NCBI GenBank assembly: GCA_031315865.1 | Contig: JALDRJ010000002.1 | Location: 2,516,001-2,580,000 of the forward strand | Length of the DNA stretch: 64,000 bases | Direction of reading: 5' to 3' | DNA from: Nitrospirales bacterium | GTDB lineage: Bacteria; Nitrospirota; Nitrospiria; Nitrospirales; UBA8639 | Shown here: piece after piece, positions 1 to 9,082 of the stretch | How positions within the stretch are numbered: position 1 is the first letter of the stretch | Layout: every line of letters starts with the position of its first letter | Program-made: the position numbers and the translations under genes | Notes under the pieces: model-generated | What the model was told of the DNA's origin: nothing | The model's input: only the letters and a program-made list of their open reading frames with translations | The model's database searches: none

Positions 1-364
1 CCGCCGAAATCCCTTTCAAATACAGCCACGGGACCGCCGCTTCGAAGCTGGCTGTCTTGCGCACGTCGGGCGGGACCAGCGCGGAGCGAAACGTGACCGG
101 TTCGCCTTGCCGACTCCGGACCTTCGGCACCTGAACCGTCACCGGCCCGATCCCCGTCTGAATCTCACGCGCAGGCTGATACCCATTGCCGACGACGATG
201 GCCCGGCCATGCTCATCTTGCTGCTTAGCATACTGAGCTACTAGCTCCGCTCGCTCCGCTTCCAATGCATGAGCCAGCAGGCGCCGGGCTCCTGTCCGCA
301 GCAACTCGGTCAACGTATCCCGACTCACTGGCTCTTCTGGTTGTCGTTTGGTACTCTCTTGCAT
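1..364 (-). CDS. IS256-family transposase, N-terminal part (runs off left edge)
   Basis: The reading frame stays open from the start codon (complement of 362-364) to the window edge, giving about 121 residues. The translation begins MQESTKRQPEEPVSRDTLTE, then has a helical stretch (LLAHALEAERAELVAQYAKQ) and the run NGYQPAREIQTGIGPV followed by VQVPKVR and PWLYLKGIS. These match the N-terminal third of IS256/Mutator transposases. The DDE catalytic residues would lie further left and cannot be checked. Whether the element is intact is therefore unknown. The nearest downstream gene on the other side is cysC. Confidence 0.85.
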   Translation of the reverse strand, partial: MQESTKRQPEEPVSRDTLTELLRTGARRLLAHALEAERAELVAQYAKQQDEHGRAIVVGNGYQPAREIQTGIGPVTVQVPKVRSRQGEPVTFRSALVPPDVRKTASFEAAVPWLYLKGISA

Positions 365-480
365 CGTGGCGTCTCTCCTTTTTTGAGGTTGATCTAAGGA
401 TGTCTCGCAACACCCAGTTCAACCCGAGACGCCGCGTCTTTTCAACTCACATCAGACACCACTTTCGAGTATAGCTCCTC
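1..480 (-). mobile_element. IS256-family insertion sequence, one end
   Basis: This entry covers the partial transposase plus about 115 bases upstream of its start codon. That leader should contain one terminal inverted repeat, probably in the 430-480 region, but the partner end lies outside the window. The boundary is therefore an estimate and no target duplication can be tested. The element borders the glycan region on its left. Confidence 0.5.
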
Positions 481-703
481 CAGCATACCGTGAGACTAAA
501 CGCCTAGCAGTTGAATTTTAAGCGCCACGCAGCGTTAACTCATGGGTATCTACTAACGACTTTGAGTGGATAAGTTGTCAGTTAAATGGTGACTAAATTT
601 TTAGCATAGTTAGGTGTTGGATGTTCAATTTTCATCATGTATCCGATAAAATGGCTCCTTGAACAATGGTCGCGACATCCGAAACTTGTGAAAGGAGTCT
701 GCC
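481..703. other. Non-coding stretch between IS256 end and cysC
   Basis: About 220 bases contain no convincing reading frame. The stretch must hold the cysC promoter, but no good -35/-10 pair stands out. A clear ribosome binding site (aaaggag, 691-697) sits just before the GTG start of cysC. Confidence 0.5.
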
Positions 704-1276
704 GTGAGAGGAAAAGGATTTACGGTATGGTTTACGGGGCTCCCATGCTCAGGAAAGAGCACCTTATCAAAACGGCTCCACCAGCATTTGAAGGAATTAG
801 GCTACCCGGCTGAGATATTGGACGGTGATGAAGTGCGAAAGCGGTTGACCAAAGGGTTGGATTTCTCTAGAGACGGACGGAATGAAAATGTGCGACGCAT
901 TGCCTATGTGGCGAACCTCATAAGCCGTGTTGGTGGAGTAGCGATCACAGCGGCTATCTCGCCGTATGCTGCCTTACGCGCGGATGCTAGGAAGGAGATA
1001 TCGAATTTCATTGAGGTGTATGTCAATTGTCCTCTGGAAGTTTGTATTGAACGAGATGTAAAGGGACATTATGCCAAGGCTAAACGTGGTGAGATTCAAA
1101 ACTTTACAGGCATTTCTGATCCCTATGAACCCCCGACGAAGCCAGAAGTGGTCGTCCAAACAAATGTGGAATCTCCAGACGAGAGCATCAAGAAGATCGT
1201 GGAGTATTTAGCTAAGAGTCGATACATTGAGGAGGAAGCCGTGAGGCGGAATAATAAGGATAACAGCATGATGTGA
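704..1276 (+). CDS. cysC: Adenylylsulfate (APS) kinase
   Basis: APS kinase phosphorylates adenosine 5'-phosphosulfate to PAPS, the sulfate donor of sulfotransferases and of assimilatory sulfate reduction. The 190-residue length is normal. The P-loop GLPCSGKST is at residues 12-20. The family blocks LDGDEVR (39-45), GLDFSRDGRNENVRR (51-65) and ISPYAALRADAR (85-96) follow, and then the KGHYAKAKRGE and DPYEPP segments of the lid and substrate site. The GTG start is set by the aaaggag site 7 bases upstream. No sulfate adenylyltransferase or PAPS reductase is nearby. Placement beside a polysaccharide locus suggests PAPS for glycan sulfation, which is an inference. The gene ends in a hairpin terminator. 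Confidence 0.93.
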   Translation: MRGKGFTVWFTGLPCSGKSTLSKRLHQHLKELGYPAEILDGDEVRKRLTKGLDFSRDGRNENVRRIAYVANLISRVGGVAITAAISPYAALRADARKEISNFIEVYVNCPLEVCIERDVKGHYAKAKRGEIQNFTGISDPYEPPTKPEVVVQTNVESPDESIKKIVEYLAKSRYIEEEAVRRNNKDNSMM

Positions 1277-1282
1277 AGGCAA

Positions 1283-1316
1283 AAAGCCCGCTTAATCCGG
1301 AGATTGAGCGGGCTTT
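1283..1316. terminator. Hairpin terminator between convergent genes
   Basis: A perfect 10-bp stem (aaagcccgct paired with agcgggcttt) encloses a 14-base loop. It lies 7 bases after the cysC stop and 29 bases from the stop of the convergent PEP-CTERM gene. The A-run on the left and T-run on the right of the stem let it work in both directions. Confidence 0.75.
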
Positions 1317-1344
1317 CTATCAAACTGATATCACTGATGTGGAA

Positions 1345-2139
1345 TTAGCCGCGTCGTTTATTGGTTAAATACCGACCACCGACCAGTGCTCCAAGTCCCG
1401 TAGCAAAGAGGATGAATGCGGAGGGAATGGGCACAGCATTGGCGCTAAGCGACTTGATATAAAATTGGTTTTCATTTACTTCTAGAACTCTGAGGAAATT
1501 TGTTTCAGCGGCGAATTTGAACATATTCCCGACCAACGGTGATCCGGAGAAATCAATAAAACCGGTCCCATCAGGTAACGCAATTGGATTCCAGTCCCCG
1601 CTATCAATCATTAAGTAGAAATTTGTATTTCTTCCACCATCATTGAAATCTATGCCATGGATTGCGTTTCTGAAATCGATGCGATCGATCGATAGGATTT
1701 GACCGTCCGTACCGGTCAACTGTAAGACTTCGGTTACAGTGACGTTGTCATCGGCCGATCCTGATTTACACTCATTGTCTGTTAAATTTCCCTGAGTGTG
1801 ATCACCCAAAATTTGACAGACCCCCAACCCAGCTGGCCCGTTACCGTCATTGGAGTCTAAATAAGGATTATAGGAAATTTGTTCATTCCCATACTGATAC
1901 GCAGAGTGGGAAATGTTCACGTTGTCGATGATCCACTTAAATGCAGGCGAACCTTGTTCTCCGCCAGTAACGTTTGCCTGACCGACTCCGCCGCCAGCAG
2001 CTGGTAGTCCTGAGGTTATTCCTGGGACGTTCTGATGATCTGCTAGCCCTGCATAATCGAAAAGGGCGGCTTGGGCCATGGAGCCGCTAAATACGAACAA
2101 CGAAGAAAAAACTAATGATGAGACCAGCTGATGTTTCAT
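1345..2139 (-). CDS. Secreted protein with VPxPxA-type PEP-CTERM sorting tail
   Basis: The 264-residue product starts with a Sec signal peptide (residues 1-24, cleavage near SMAQA-A). It ends with a tripartite sorting signal at 236-264: motif VPIPSA, a hydrophobic helix (FILFATGLGALVGG) and a basic tail ending NKRRG. Such tails are recognised and processed by exosortases, which are membrane cysteine proteases tied to exopolysaccharide. The VPIPSA variant is closer to the VPLPA class than to classical VPEP. The middle is polar, rich in Asn, Gly and Asp, and I recognise no domain in it. A good ribosome site (ggaagg) precedes the ATG. An exosortase gene at 13247-14860 is the obvious processing partner. 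Confidence 0.8.
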   Translation of the reverse strand: MKHQLVSSLVFSSLFVFSGSMAQAALFDYAGLADHQNVPGITSGLPAAGGGVGQANVTGGEQGSPAFKWIIDNVNISHSAYQYGNEQISYNPYLDSNDGNGPAGLGVCQILGDHTQGNLTDNECKSGSADDNVTVTEVLQLTGTDGQILSIDRIDFRNAIHGIDFNDGGRNTNFYLMIDSGDWNPIALPDGTGFIDFSGSPLVGNMFKFAAETNFLRVLEVNENQFYIKSLSANAVPIPSAFILFATGLGALVGGRYLTNKRRG

Positions 2140-2940
2140 ATGAAACCTTCCTTATTTCCCCTTCAGTCCCATCCATGACTTGAAGGTTGGTTGATAGTTA
2201 GAACGGATGAAACTTATTCAATGCGAATCAAAATTTACTTGAACGTATTTCTCCTGTTTCCTACCTCCTTTTTCTTACCTTGTGTCTTTCGTACAGTGCG
2301 AAAATGCCAAGATACTCTTTATGAACTCTGAATATGATGAATGTTTATCCAGGTTTTTTCTCTCGGAGCTGGGAAGGACGAAATGGTCCCTGCCCTTTCG
2401 CGTTCCAATATGATGTCACGCGAAAATAGCAAACAGATGAATTTCTGCTAGTTATGTGTGTTGTGGATGTCATCATGGAAGGCCATTTTTACCACCAAAT
2501 TCTTTAGATTGGTCTTCCCTGACGCTGGTATAACAATACTCATCCAATGAGTATGGAGGGGATTAGAATTTGTTAATGTATCTTAGTGTTATTTGTAATG
2601 CAAGCCTTTTTTTATCGTTTACTTAGCCATCTGGATGTTTATTTCTGTCATGCTGCATGGGGAAGGCATTCTATAGCGTGGGGCAATATGCCATAGAAGA
2701 CAAAACACTCACGACGAGCGGAAATGAGAAATGATTGGAGGGGACAGTTAGCCTGGCAGATACTGAAAATATGTGTGTACCCTGGTTTGAAAAAAACGTG
2801 GTGAGATAGGTAGTATCCAGAATTGGGTAAGAACGCTAAAAGCAGTTCAATATGATTTTATTTTATTGGTGGTTTATTGAAAATTCATTATTTTAGTCAT
2901 TCTTTCACCGTATTTATTAAGGTCTCTTGAGAGGATTCAA
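2140..2940. other. Long AT-rich intergenic region upstream of EPS operon
   Basis: About 800 bases separate the divergent PEP-CTERM and prsT-like genes. I see no reading frame, RNA gene or strong hairpin terminator. The region should carry promoters in both directions and is long enough for upstream activator sites. I looked for the sigma-54 pattern TGGCAC-N5-TTGC known from exosortase regulons and did not find a convincing match. Confidence 0.5.
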
Positions 2941-5361
2941 ATGAATAACCTATCATCTCTTCGATTTTCAGGGCATCCTCCATACATTCTAGCTCCAACA
3001 ATGTTTGTTCTTTGCCTGTCTCTTCTCGTCGGGGCCTGTGGGAGCGCGGAAGAGCGTAAGGCCGTGTATCTCGAGAAGGCAGAGAAGTTTCTCGATGAGG
3101 GGAACTTCCCCAAGGCCCGAGTGGCCTTGAAGAATGCGGTGAAAATCGACCCCAAGGATGCGCATACTTACTTCCTATTGGCGCGCGTTGCGGAAAAAGA
3201 GCAGGAATGGTCACAGGCCTTTGGGAATTATCTCCATATTCTTGATTTAGACCCCAATCATCGAGCTGCACTCACACGTCTGGCCAGGTTTTACCTAGCT
3301 GGTCAGCAGAAGCAAAAAGTCTCGGAAATTGCCGGTATGCTGTTTAAACAAAATCCTCATGACCAGCTTGGTGAGACATTGAGGGCATCTGTCCTGTTTA
3401 TGGATGGGGAAAAGAACAAGTCGCTCGCCAAGGCACAAGAGATTGCTGTTCAAAATCCCACTGATGCGGAGACGCTGATTTTGCTGGCTGCCGTTTTCTC
3501 TGCGAATAAAGAGTTTGAGAAAGCCCATGCCCTGCTGAAGTCAGGATTGGCTGCGCAACCCGAGGATGTGGACTTGCTCAATAACGTCGCAACGACCTAC
3601 TTGGCCATGGGCAAGCCGCAAGAGGCTCAAGGGGTGTTGCAAAAAATTATTGATGTTGAACCGCATGTCTTTGCACATCACGAAAAACTGGCCAAACTGT
3701 ATCTGTATCTCAAACAACCCGATCAGGCCCGTGCGGTTATTCGCAAGGCGGTTGAGCGAGAGCCAGACAATGAAGATCGGTGGAAGCAGTTGGTCGCATA
3801 CTCGGAGCCGTCTCAACGCGAACAGGTATTGCTTGATGCGCTTGAACAATTACCCCATTCTCTGAGTCTGCGTTTCTTACTTGGGCAGCTTTACGAATTC
3901 AATAAACAGCCTGAAAAAGCGCGTGCAACCTACGAAGCCATCGTGGCGGAAGAAGAGACGAGTGACCCTGGTCTCAAGGCTGAGGTGCAATTGGCGCGGA
4001 TGGACTTTTCAGACAAGAAACAAGAACTGGCCAACTCACGTTTAGAGAAGGTCTTGCATGAAAGCCCTCGCCAGGCCGATGCGCTGTTACTCAAGGGCAA
4101 AATCGCGTTGGGGGAACGTGAAGGGAAAGAGGCGGTGCAGGCGTTTCGGACGGTGCTAAAAGACAATCCCAACCAGAGTACTGTGCTGAATTTGCTCGGC
4201 AAAGGCCATTTGTTGTCTGGCGAGTTTCAGTTGGCGCATGAAAGTTTTGAAAAGGCGGTTGAGTTGAATCCACGTCAGTTTGATGCTGCGATGGCGTTGG
4301 CTCGATTATCCGTTAAGAATGGGGATTACCCCAAGGCGCAACAGTACCTTGAATCCATCCTCACAGAAGCTCCGAACCATCTCGAGACATTGGGATTTTT
4401 ATTCAAAGTTTATGTGGCGCAAAACCAATGGAGTGAGGCCGAAAAGGTGCTCGTCCGTCTTCGGGAAGCAAAAGGTTCTCCTTATGCGATTGATTTGGCG
4501 GATGGTCTGTTAGCACAGGCGCGTCAACAATGGGATCGCTCAAAGAAATCTTTCGAAAAAGCGATGAAAGCCAAACCGAATGAGTTGGCTCCGCTGACCG
4601 CACTCATCAAACAAGAGCTGTTTCGGAAACGTTCTGCCGAGGCCGAACGATATCTGAAACAATTGGTGGCTAAAAATCCCGAGCATCCCTATGCTTCTGG
4701 GCTGCTTGGCGCTGTCCTCGTTCAACGGAAGGATCAGCCCGCAGCGCTATCCGCCTACAAACGGCAAACAGAAGTCAATCCGGCATGGATTGATCCATGG
4801 AGGGATTGGGCGATGCTAGAATGGTCGAGCGGGAAAAAAACGGAGGCTATTCGTATTTTAAAGCAGGGCTTCAGCCTGAATCCCGATGCGATTCAATTAG
4901 CGACAGCTTTGGCTTCTCTCTACCAGGCTAATGAGCAAATTGATTTGGCTATTCAAGAGTATGAGGCGATCTTGGTGAAGAATCCCGGCGCTGTGGCGGC
5001 GGCCAATAATCTGGCATACTTGCTGACTGATAAAAAGGGAGATCAAGAAAGTTTGGCGCGAGCGTTGGCTCTGACGAAAAGCTTTAATTCCAAAACACCG
5101 AATCCACTCCTGCTAGATACCTTGGCTTGGGTGCATCATAAATTGGGGAATCATTCCGAGGCTGTCAGCCTCTTGCGAAATGCCGTCGAGAAGGCCCCTA
5201 CGCATCCACTCTTAAACTATCATTATGGGGTCGTCTCGCTCCAAGCGGGAGATTCTCGAACTGCCCAAAAGCATATAGAGTTGGCGCTGCAAAGTGGCTC
5301 TGGCTTTGAGCATGAGATGGAAGCCCGTGAACTATTAGCAAGTCTTACTAATCCTTCATAG
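2941..5361 (+). CDS. prsT: PrsT-like TPR lipoprotein of exosortase EPS locus
   Basis: The 806-residue product has a hydrophobic N-terminus with a lipobox (LLVGAC, modified Cys 33), so it should be an outer- or inner-membrane lipoprotein facing the periplasm. The rest is a superhelix of tetratricopeptide repeats from about residue 42 to the end, with recurrent A-x-x-x-P spacing such as NPxxxxA and FxKAVELNPRQFDA. Length and repeat content match the TPR lipoprotein family (PrsT) that marks PEP-CTERM/exosortase EPS loci. It probably scaffolds the export or synthesis machinery. It is the first gene of the operon, with a gagagg ribosome site. The next gene begins 16 bases after its stop. Confidence 0.88.
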   Translation: MNNLSSLRFSGHPPYILAPTMFVLCLSLLVGACGSAEERKAVYLEKAEKFLDEGNFPKARVALKNAVKIDPKDAHTYFLLARVAEKEQEWSQAFGNYLHILDLDPNHRAALTRLARFYLAGQQKQKVSEIAGMLFKQNPHDQLGETLRASVLFMDGEKNKSLAKAQEIAVQNPTDAETLILLAAVFSANKEFEKAHALLKSGLAAQPEDVDLLNNVATTYLAMGKPQEAQGVLQKIIDVEPHVFAHHEKLAKLYLYLKQPDQARAVIRKAVEREPDNEDRWKQLVAYSEPSQREQVLLDALEQLPHSLSLRFLLGQLYEFNKQPEKARATYEAIVAEEETSDPGLKAEVQLARMDFSDKKQELANSRLEKVLHESPRQADALLLKGKIALGEREGKEAVQAFRTVLKDNPNQSTVLNLLGKGHLLSGEFQLAHESFEKAVELNPRQFDAAMALARLSVKNGDYPKAQQYLESILTEAPNHLETLGFLFKVYVAQNQWSEAEKVLVRLREAKGSPYAIDLADGLLAQARQQWDRSKKSFEKAMKAKPNELAPLTALIKQELFRKRSAEAERYLKQLVAKNPEHPYASGLLGAVLVQRKDQPAALSAYKRQTEVNPAWIDPWRDWAMLEWSSGKKTEAIRILKQGFSLNPDAIQLATALASLYQANEQIDLAIQEYEAILVKNPGAVAAANNLAYLLTDKKGDQESLARALALTKSFNSKTPNPLLLDTLAWVHHKLGNHSEAVSLLRNAVEKAPTHPLLNYHYGVVSLQAGDSRTAQKHIELALQSGSGFEHEMEARELLASLTNPS

Positions 5362-5377
5362 CGTAAAGGTTACGGAT

Positions 5378-6022
5378 ATGCACCATTCTTTTTCTTCTCG
5401 GACATGTTGGCCGTCTTTGATTATGAACTTTTCTCTTGCGGTCCTCGTCCTTTTGATGTCGTGTCTGGCGTGTGTAGAATTGAGTATGGCCCAGACGGAA
5501 GAAAGCGCTTCTGATCCCACGAGTACTTCCAAGAAAGAATCGAATTATCAAATCGGTCCTCAAGATGTGTTGCAAATTTCAGTCTGGAAAGACGAGATTT
5601 TGTCTCGGGAAGTCGTGGTTCGTCCTGATGGTTTTATCACCTTTCCGCTCATTGGCGAAGTCTTAGCGGAAGACCGGCCGGTTGAGGCCTTGGCCAAAGA
5701 AATGGATGAACGGTTAATCAAATTTGTCTCCGACCCTAGAATTACGGTGGCTGTATCCCAAGTTAATAGTTTTAAGATTTATGTGATCGGGAAAGTTAAC
5801 AAGCCTGGCGAGTTTCAACTGGGGCAATATACCGACGTCATGCAAGCCTTGAGTTTAGCCGGTGGTCTCACGCCATTCGCCCGGGAGGGGTCGATAAAAG
5901 TACTGAGGCGCGTGGAAGGAATCCAGACGACCTTTCCGTTTGATTACAGCGATGTCTTAAAGGGGCAGAATCTTGAACAAAATATCGTCTTGAAGCGCGG
6001 AGACATTGTGATGGTTCCGTGA
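5378..6022 (+). CDS. Wza-type polysaccharide export protein (exosortase-associated)
   Basis: This is a periplasmic or outer-membrane polysaccharide export protein of 214 residues. An N-terminal signal segment (about 1-38, possibly a lipoprotein signal at LMSC or LAC) is followed by the polysaccharide-export domain from residue 57 (YQIGPQDVLQISVWKDE, then RPDGFITFPLIGEV). A SLBB domain (KIYVIGKVNKPGEF and later AGGLTPFA) completes it. The small size with one SLBB fits the export protein of PEP-CTERM loci rather than a full Wza octamer subunit. An alternative start at Met 16 (5423) would give a more compact signal peptide. The operon position after prsT and before the barrel supports a trans-envelope export role. 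Confidence 0.88.
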   Translation: MHHSFSSRTCWPSLIMNFSLAVLVLLMSCLACVELSMAQTEESASDPTSTSKKESNYQIGPQDVLQISVWKDEILSREVVVRPDGFITFPLIGEVLAEDRPVEALAKEMDERLIKFVSDPRITVAVSQVNSFKIYVIGKVNKPGEFQLGQYTDVMQALSLAGGLTPFAREGSIKVLRRVEGIQTTFPFDYSDVLKGQNLEQNIVLKRGDIVMVP

Positions 6023-6032
6023 GAAGTGGCGA

Positions 6033-7304
6033 GTGAGGAATAAGACGTGTGGTGTAAGCTGGTGGTCACGGCATTTGACGATATTCATGAGAGAGTCGTT
6101 CAGAAGAAAACGGTTGTATGGGATTGCCTCTATTTTGATGGCTCTGCTTCTCTCTTCTTCTGGCTTGTTCGCAGCTGAGTGGTCCGTCGTGCCGGCCTAT
6201 CAAACTCGTGGGCAATTCAATGACAATATCACCTTGACGACGCGACCGCATAATTCTGTCTGGGCGGTATGGTTGAATCCGAGCGTGCAAATGCAGTATG
6301 CCACGGAAATTCTTTCGTTCCAGGCTCATCCAGAATTTGAATATGTCCAGTATTTCGGCAATTCTCAAAACGATAAGACTTTCGCGAATTTTTTTCTGCC
6401 TTTCAAGGGTTCCTATCACACTGAAGTCGATCGTTTTGGATTCAATGTTGTGATAAACAGAGATATCGCCTTGCTTGGTGAGCTTCAAGAAACCGGGATT
6501 GTGACCAACTTTATCCAACGACAAACGAACACCGCGGGAGGCAATTGGGAACGAGTCCTCACGGAGCGCTTATTCCTTGATACTGGCTATCAGTTTAGAT
6601 ACGTCAATTATGATAAAGGAGAAGAATCGGGCCTGTTTGATTTTCAAACCCATACCGGGTCGTTTGGTCCTCGTTATGAATTCACCGAAGAGACACAATT
6701 CCATGGCACGGCGTATTACACCAATACGCATTTTGAAGATTTTGGATTTCGTTCGCAGTCGTTAGGGGGAGAAGTTGGGATTACTCAACGTATTTTTGAA
6801 ACCTACACCGTGACGCTCAATGGTGGAGGACGTAACGTCTGGACGACGTCCACATCGAATGGGATTCAAAGTAAAAATACGAAAATTGTGTGGTTAGTGA
6901 ATGCATCACTTGTTAAGGAATGGGAACGATCCAACGCCTCTGTTGCATACAGCCGTACACTTAATCCAAGTGGAAGGGGTGTGCTGCTTGCTACTGATCG
7001 GGTGTCGGTAGATGTGGACCATGAGCTGACGGAGAGAATTACTGCCTCGCTGAAAGGGACATGGACGATGAATGATACGGTGGGATCATCTTCTGAGCGA
7101 AATCGAATCCAAAATACGCGGTTTTGGCAGATTGCTCCTGCAGTGAGTTGGCGTCTAAGGGAAGATTGGTTGTTGCGTTTTTCCTATACATATCGGCAGC
7201 GTAATCGTAATGTGCAGGGAGGGGATTCGAGTGGCACGGCTAAATCCAATTCTGTAGACTTGTCTCTGACGTACACCTGGCCCAAGTGGTCCCTGTCTCG
7301 ATAA
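6033..7304 (+). CDS. Exosortase-associated outer-membrane beta-barrel protein
   Basis: The 423-residue protein has a signal peptide (basic RRKR, then hydrophobic ILMALLLSSSG, cleavage near LFAA-EW). The remainder is rich in alternating aromatic and polar strands, for example FNDNITLT, WERVLTERLFLDTGYQFRY and FSYTYRQRNRN, and ends in a strand (SVDLSLTYTWPKW). This is the pattern of the PEP-CTERM-system outer-membrane proteins found after the export gene in such loci. It likely forms the outer-membrane channel. The GTG at 6033 is a possible start, but the ATG at 6087 puts the signal peptide at the true N-terminus and is equally plausible. Confidence 0.75.
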   Translation: MRNKTCGVSWWSRHLTIFMRESFRRKRLYGIASILMALLLSSSGLFAAEWSVVPAYQTRGQFNDNITLTTRPHNSVWAVWLNPSVQMQYATEILSFQAHPEFEYVQYFGNSQNDKTFANFFLPFKGSYHTEVDRFGFNVVINRDIALLGELQETGIVTNFIQRQTNTAGGNWERVLTERLFLDTGYQFRYVNYDKGEESGLFDFQTHTGSFGPRYEFTEETQFHGTAYYTNTHFEDFGFRSQSLGGEVGITQRIFETYTVTLNGGGRNVWTTSTSNGIQSKNTKIVWLVNASLVKEWERSNASVAYSRTLNPSGRGVLLATDRVSVDVDHELTERITASLKGTWTMNDTVGSSSERNRIQNTRFWQIAPAVSWRLREDWLLRFSYTYRQRNRNVQGGDSSGTAKSNSVDLSLTYTWPKWSLSR

Positions 7305-7316
7305 GGTCTGATTCGG

Positions 7317-9053
7317 ATGTCAGAATCATTTCAATCACTTGAGTTTTGCCTCGACATCGTTCGGCGGCGGCGGCTATTGATCTTTTTTGTTGGCGTTTGC
7401 TTGTTTGCGCTCGCGACTGCAGTGGCCATCCTCTGGCCTCCGACGTATCGTTCTACTGCGACCATTCTGATCATCGAACAAGAGGTTCCAAGCGATTTTG
7501 TGCGATCTACGATCACCAGTTACGCCGATCAACAAATTGAACGGATTAAAGCTCAGGTAATGTCTCGTTCTCGTTTATACCCCATTATTGAAGAGCATAA
7601 TCTGTATGAAGATCTTCGAGAACATGATACCTCGGCTGCAGCGCTTGAAGAATTTATCGATGACATTCGGATCGAGGTGATGAGTGCAGATGTGGTCGAT
7701 AGACGAACGGGACGACCTACTCAGGCAACAATTGCTTTTACATTGTCGTATGAGGGGAGTGCTCCTTATATAACTCAGAAAATTGCCAATGAACTGACGA
7801 CATTATTTCTGAATGAAAATCTGAAGAATCGAGAGCAACAGGTTCAACAGGCTACGGCCTTTCTTAAACAGGAATCCGAGAAATTAGCCAACTCTCTTCA
7901 GCAATTCGAAAAGAAGATTGCTGAATTCAAGAATAAGGCCAATGGAGCCTTGCCTGAACTCTTCCAGATGAATATGCAATTATTAAGTCAAGTGGAGCGT
8001 GAGCTCATCGAGAAAAATCAGCAAGCCCAGGTCCAAGAAGAGCGCATCCTTTATTTAGAAGGCGAATTGGCGAGGCGCAAGAGTGAACTGCAAATAAAAC
8101 CTGACGGTTCTTTGAGTTTGCGGGAGCAACTCAAAGCCTTACGTCATCAATATGCAAGTCTGGCATCACATTTGTCGCAAGAGCATCCAGATATTATTAA
8201 GCTCAAGGGGGAAATTGAGGCTCTTGAGGGAATAGTTGGCAAGCCTAGTGACAGCCGGGAGTTGTCGGAGGAACTAAAAAACGAAGAGTTGAAACTTTCT
8301 AAACTTTTAGAAAAGTATGGAGATGATCATCCAGATGTGATTCGAGCTCGTTCGACAATTGTCTTGTTGAAGGAGCAGACAACAGATACGACTTCTTCCG
8401 GATCTGATTCTGAAGATGATAATTTATACGATCCTACCTATGTGACTCTCATGACCCAGCTTGCCACTGCCAAGACAACATTCGCGCATTTGTCAGCGAG
8501 CAAAAAACGTTTGGAAAAACGAGTAAGTGAGTATGCTGCGAGAGTGGAGTTGACTCCGGAGATCGAACCCACTTACCAAGCTCTTGTTCGTGAGCGAGAT
8601 AATGCGGCTAAAAAATTTCAAGAATACCGTTCCCGTTTGCTGGAAGCGCAGGTTGCCGAAGGTTTGGAATTAGAGCGAAAGGGTGAACGTTTTTCACTTG
8701 TCGATCCACCGAGTTTGCCGGAAGAACCTATTCGTCCCAATCGAAAGGCCATCATATTCCTTGGCTTAGTGTTAGCGTTAGCTGGTGGCGTTGGTAGTGC
8801 GGTGTTGGCCGAGAGTCTGGATGATTCGATTCGTTCTGTGGACCGTTTGCGGGCCATCGCCAAGATTCCGACACTGGGCGTGATTCCGTATCTTTCGACT
8901 CGCGAAGAACAACGGGCTCGCATCCGAGCCCGAAGTCTGTTCGGAGTAGGGGCTCTTGTATTGACGGCGGTATCATTAGTGATGATTCATGTCTTTTGGC
9001 TCCCACTCGACGTAATTTGGTATACCGCGCTTAGGAAATTACGAATCGGGTAG
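7317..9053 (+). CDS. Wzz-type polysaccharide chain-length determinant
   Basis: This is an inner-membrane polysaccharide co-polymerase of 578 residues. It has a first membrane helix at about 20-40 (LLIFFVGVCLFALATAVAIL) and a long periplasmic coiled coil (residues about 160-420, many Glu, Gln and Lys heptads). The Pro-rich segment PSLPEEPIRPN leads into the second helix. A third hydrophobic stretch near 540-565 is unusual, since classic Wzz proteins have two. The protein belongs to the exosortase-associated chain-length family and should control EPS length together with the ATPase encoded next. The ATG is 12 bases after the previous stop. Confidence 0.87.
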   Translation: MSESFQSLEFCLDIVRRRRLLIFFVGVCLFALATAVAILWPPTYRSTATILIIEQEVPSDFVRSTITSYADQQIERIKAQVMSRSRLYPIIEEHNLYEDLREHDTSAAALEEFIDDIRIEVMSADVVDRRTGRPTQATIAFTLSYEGSAPYITQKIANELTTLFLNENLKNREQQVQQATAFLKQESEKLANSLQQFEKKIAEFKNKANGALPELFQMNMQLLSQVERELIEKNQQAQVQEERILYLEGELARRKSELQIKPDGSLSLREQLKALRHQYASLASHLSQEHPDIIKLKGEIEALEGIVGKPSDSRELSEELKNEELKLSKLLEKYGDDHPDVIRARSTIVLLKEQTTDTTSSGSDSEDDNLYDPTYVTLMTQLATAKTTFAHLSASKKRLEKRVSEYAARVELTPEIEPTYQALVRERDNAAKKFQEYRSRLLEAQVAEGLELERKGERFSLVDPPSLPEEPIRPNRKAIIFLGLVLALAGGVGSAVLAESLDDSIRSVDRLRAIAKIPTLGVIPYLSTREEQRARIRARSLFGVGALVLTAVSLVMIHVFWLPLDVIWYTALRKLRIG

Positions 9054-9082
9054 CGAAACAGTTTTTGGAGGAGAATTAGGAC

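Noticed and set aside
2140-2940. Possible sigma-54 promoters of an exosortase regulon upstream of prsT
   Set aside because: Several TGGCA-like words occur, but none has TTGC at the right spacing on either strand.
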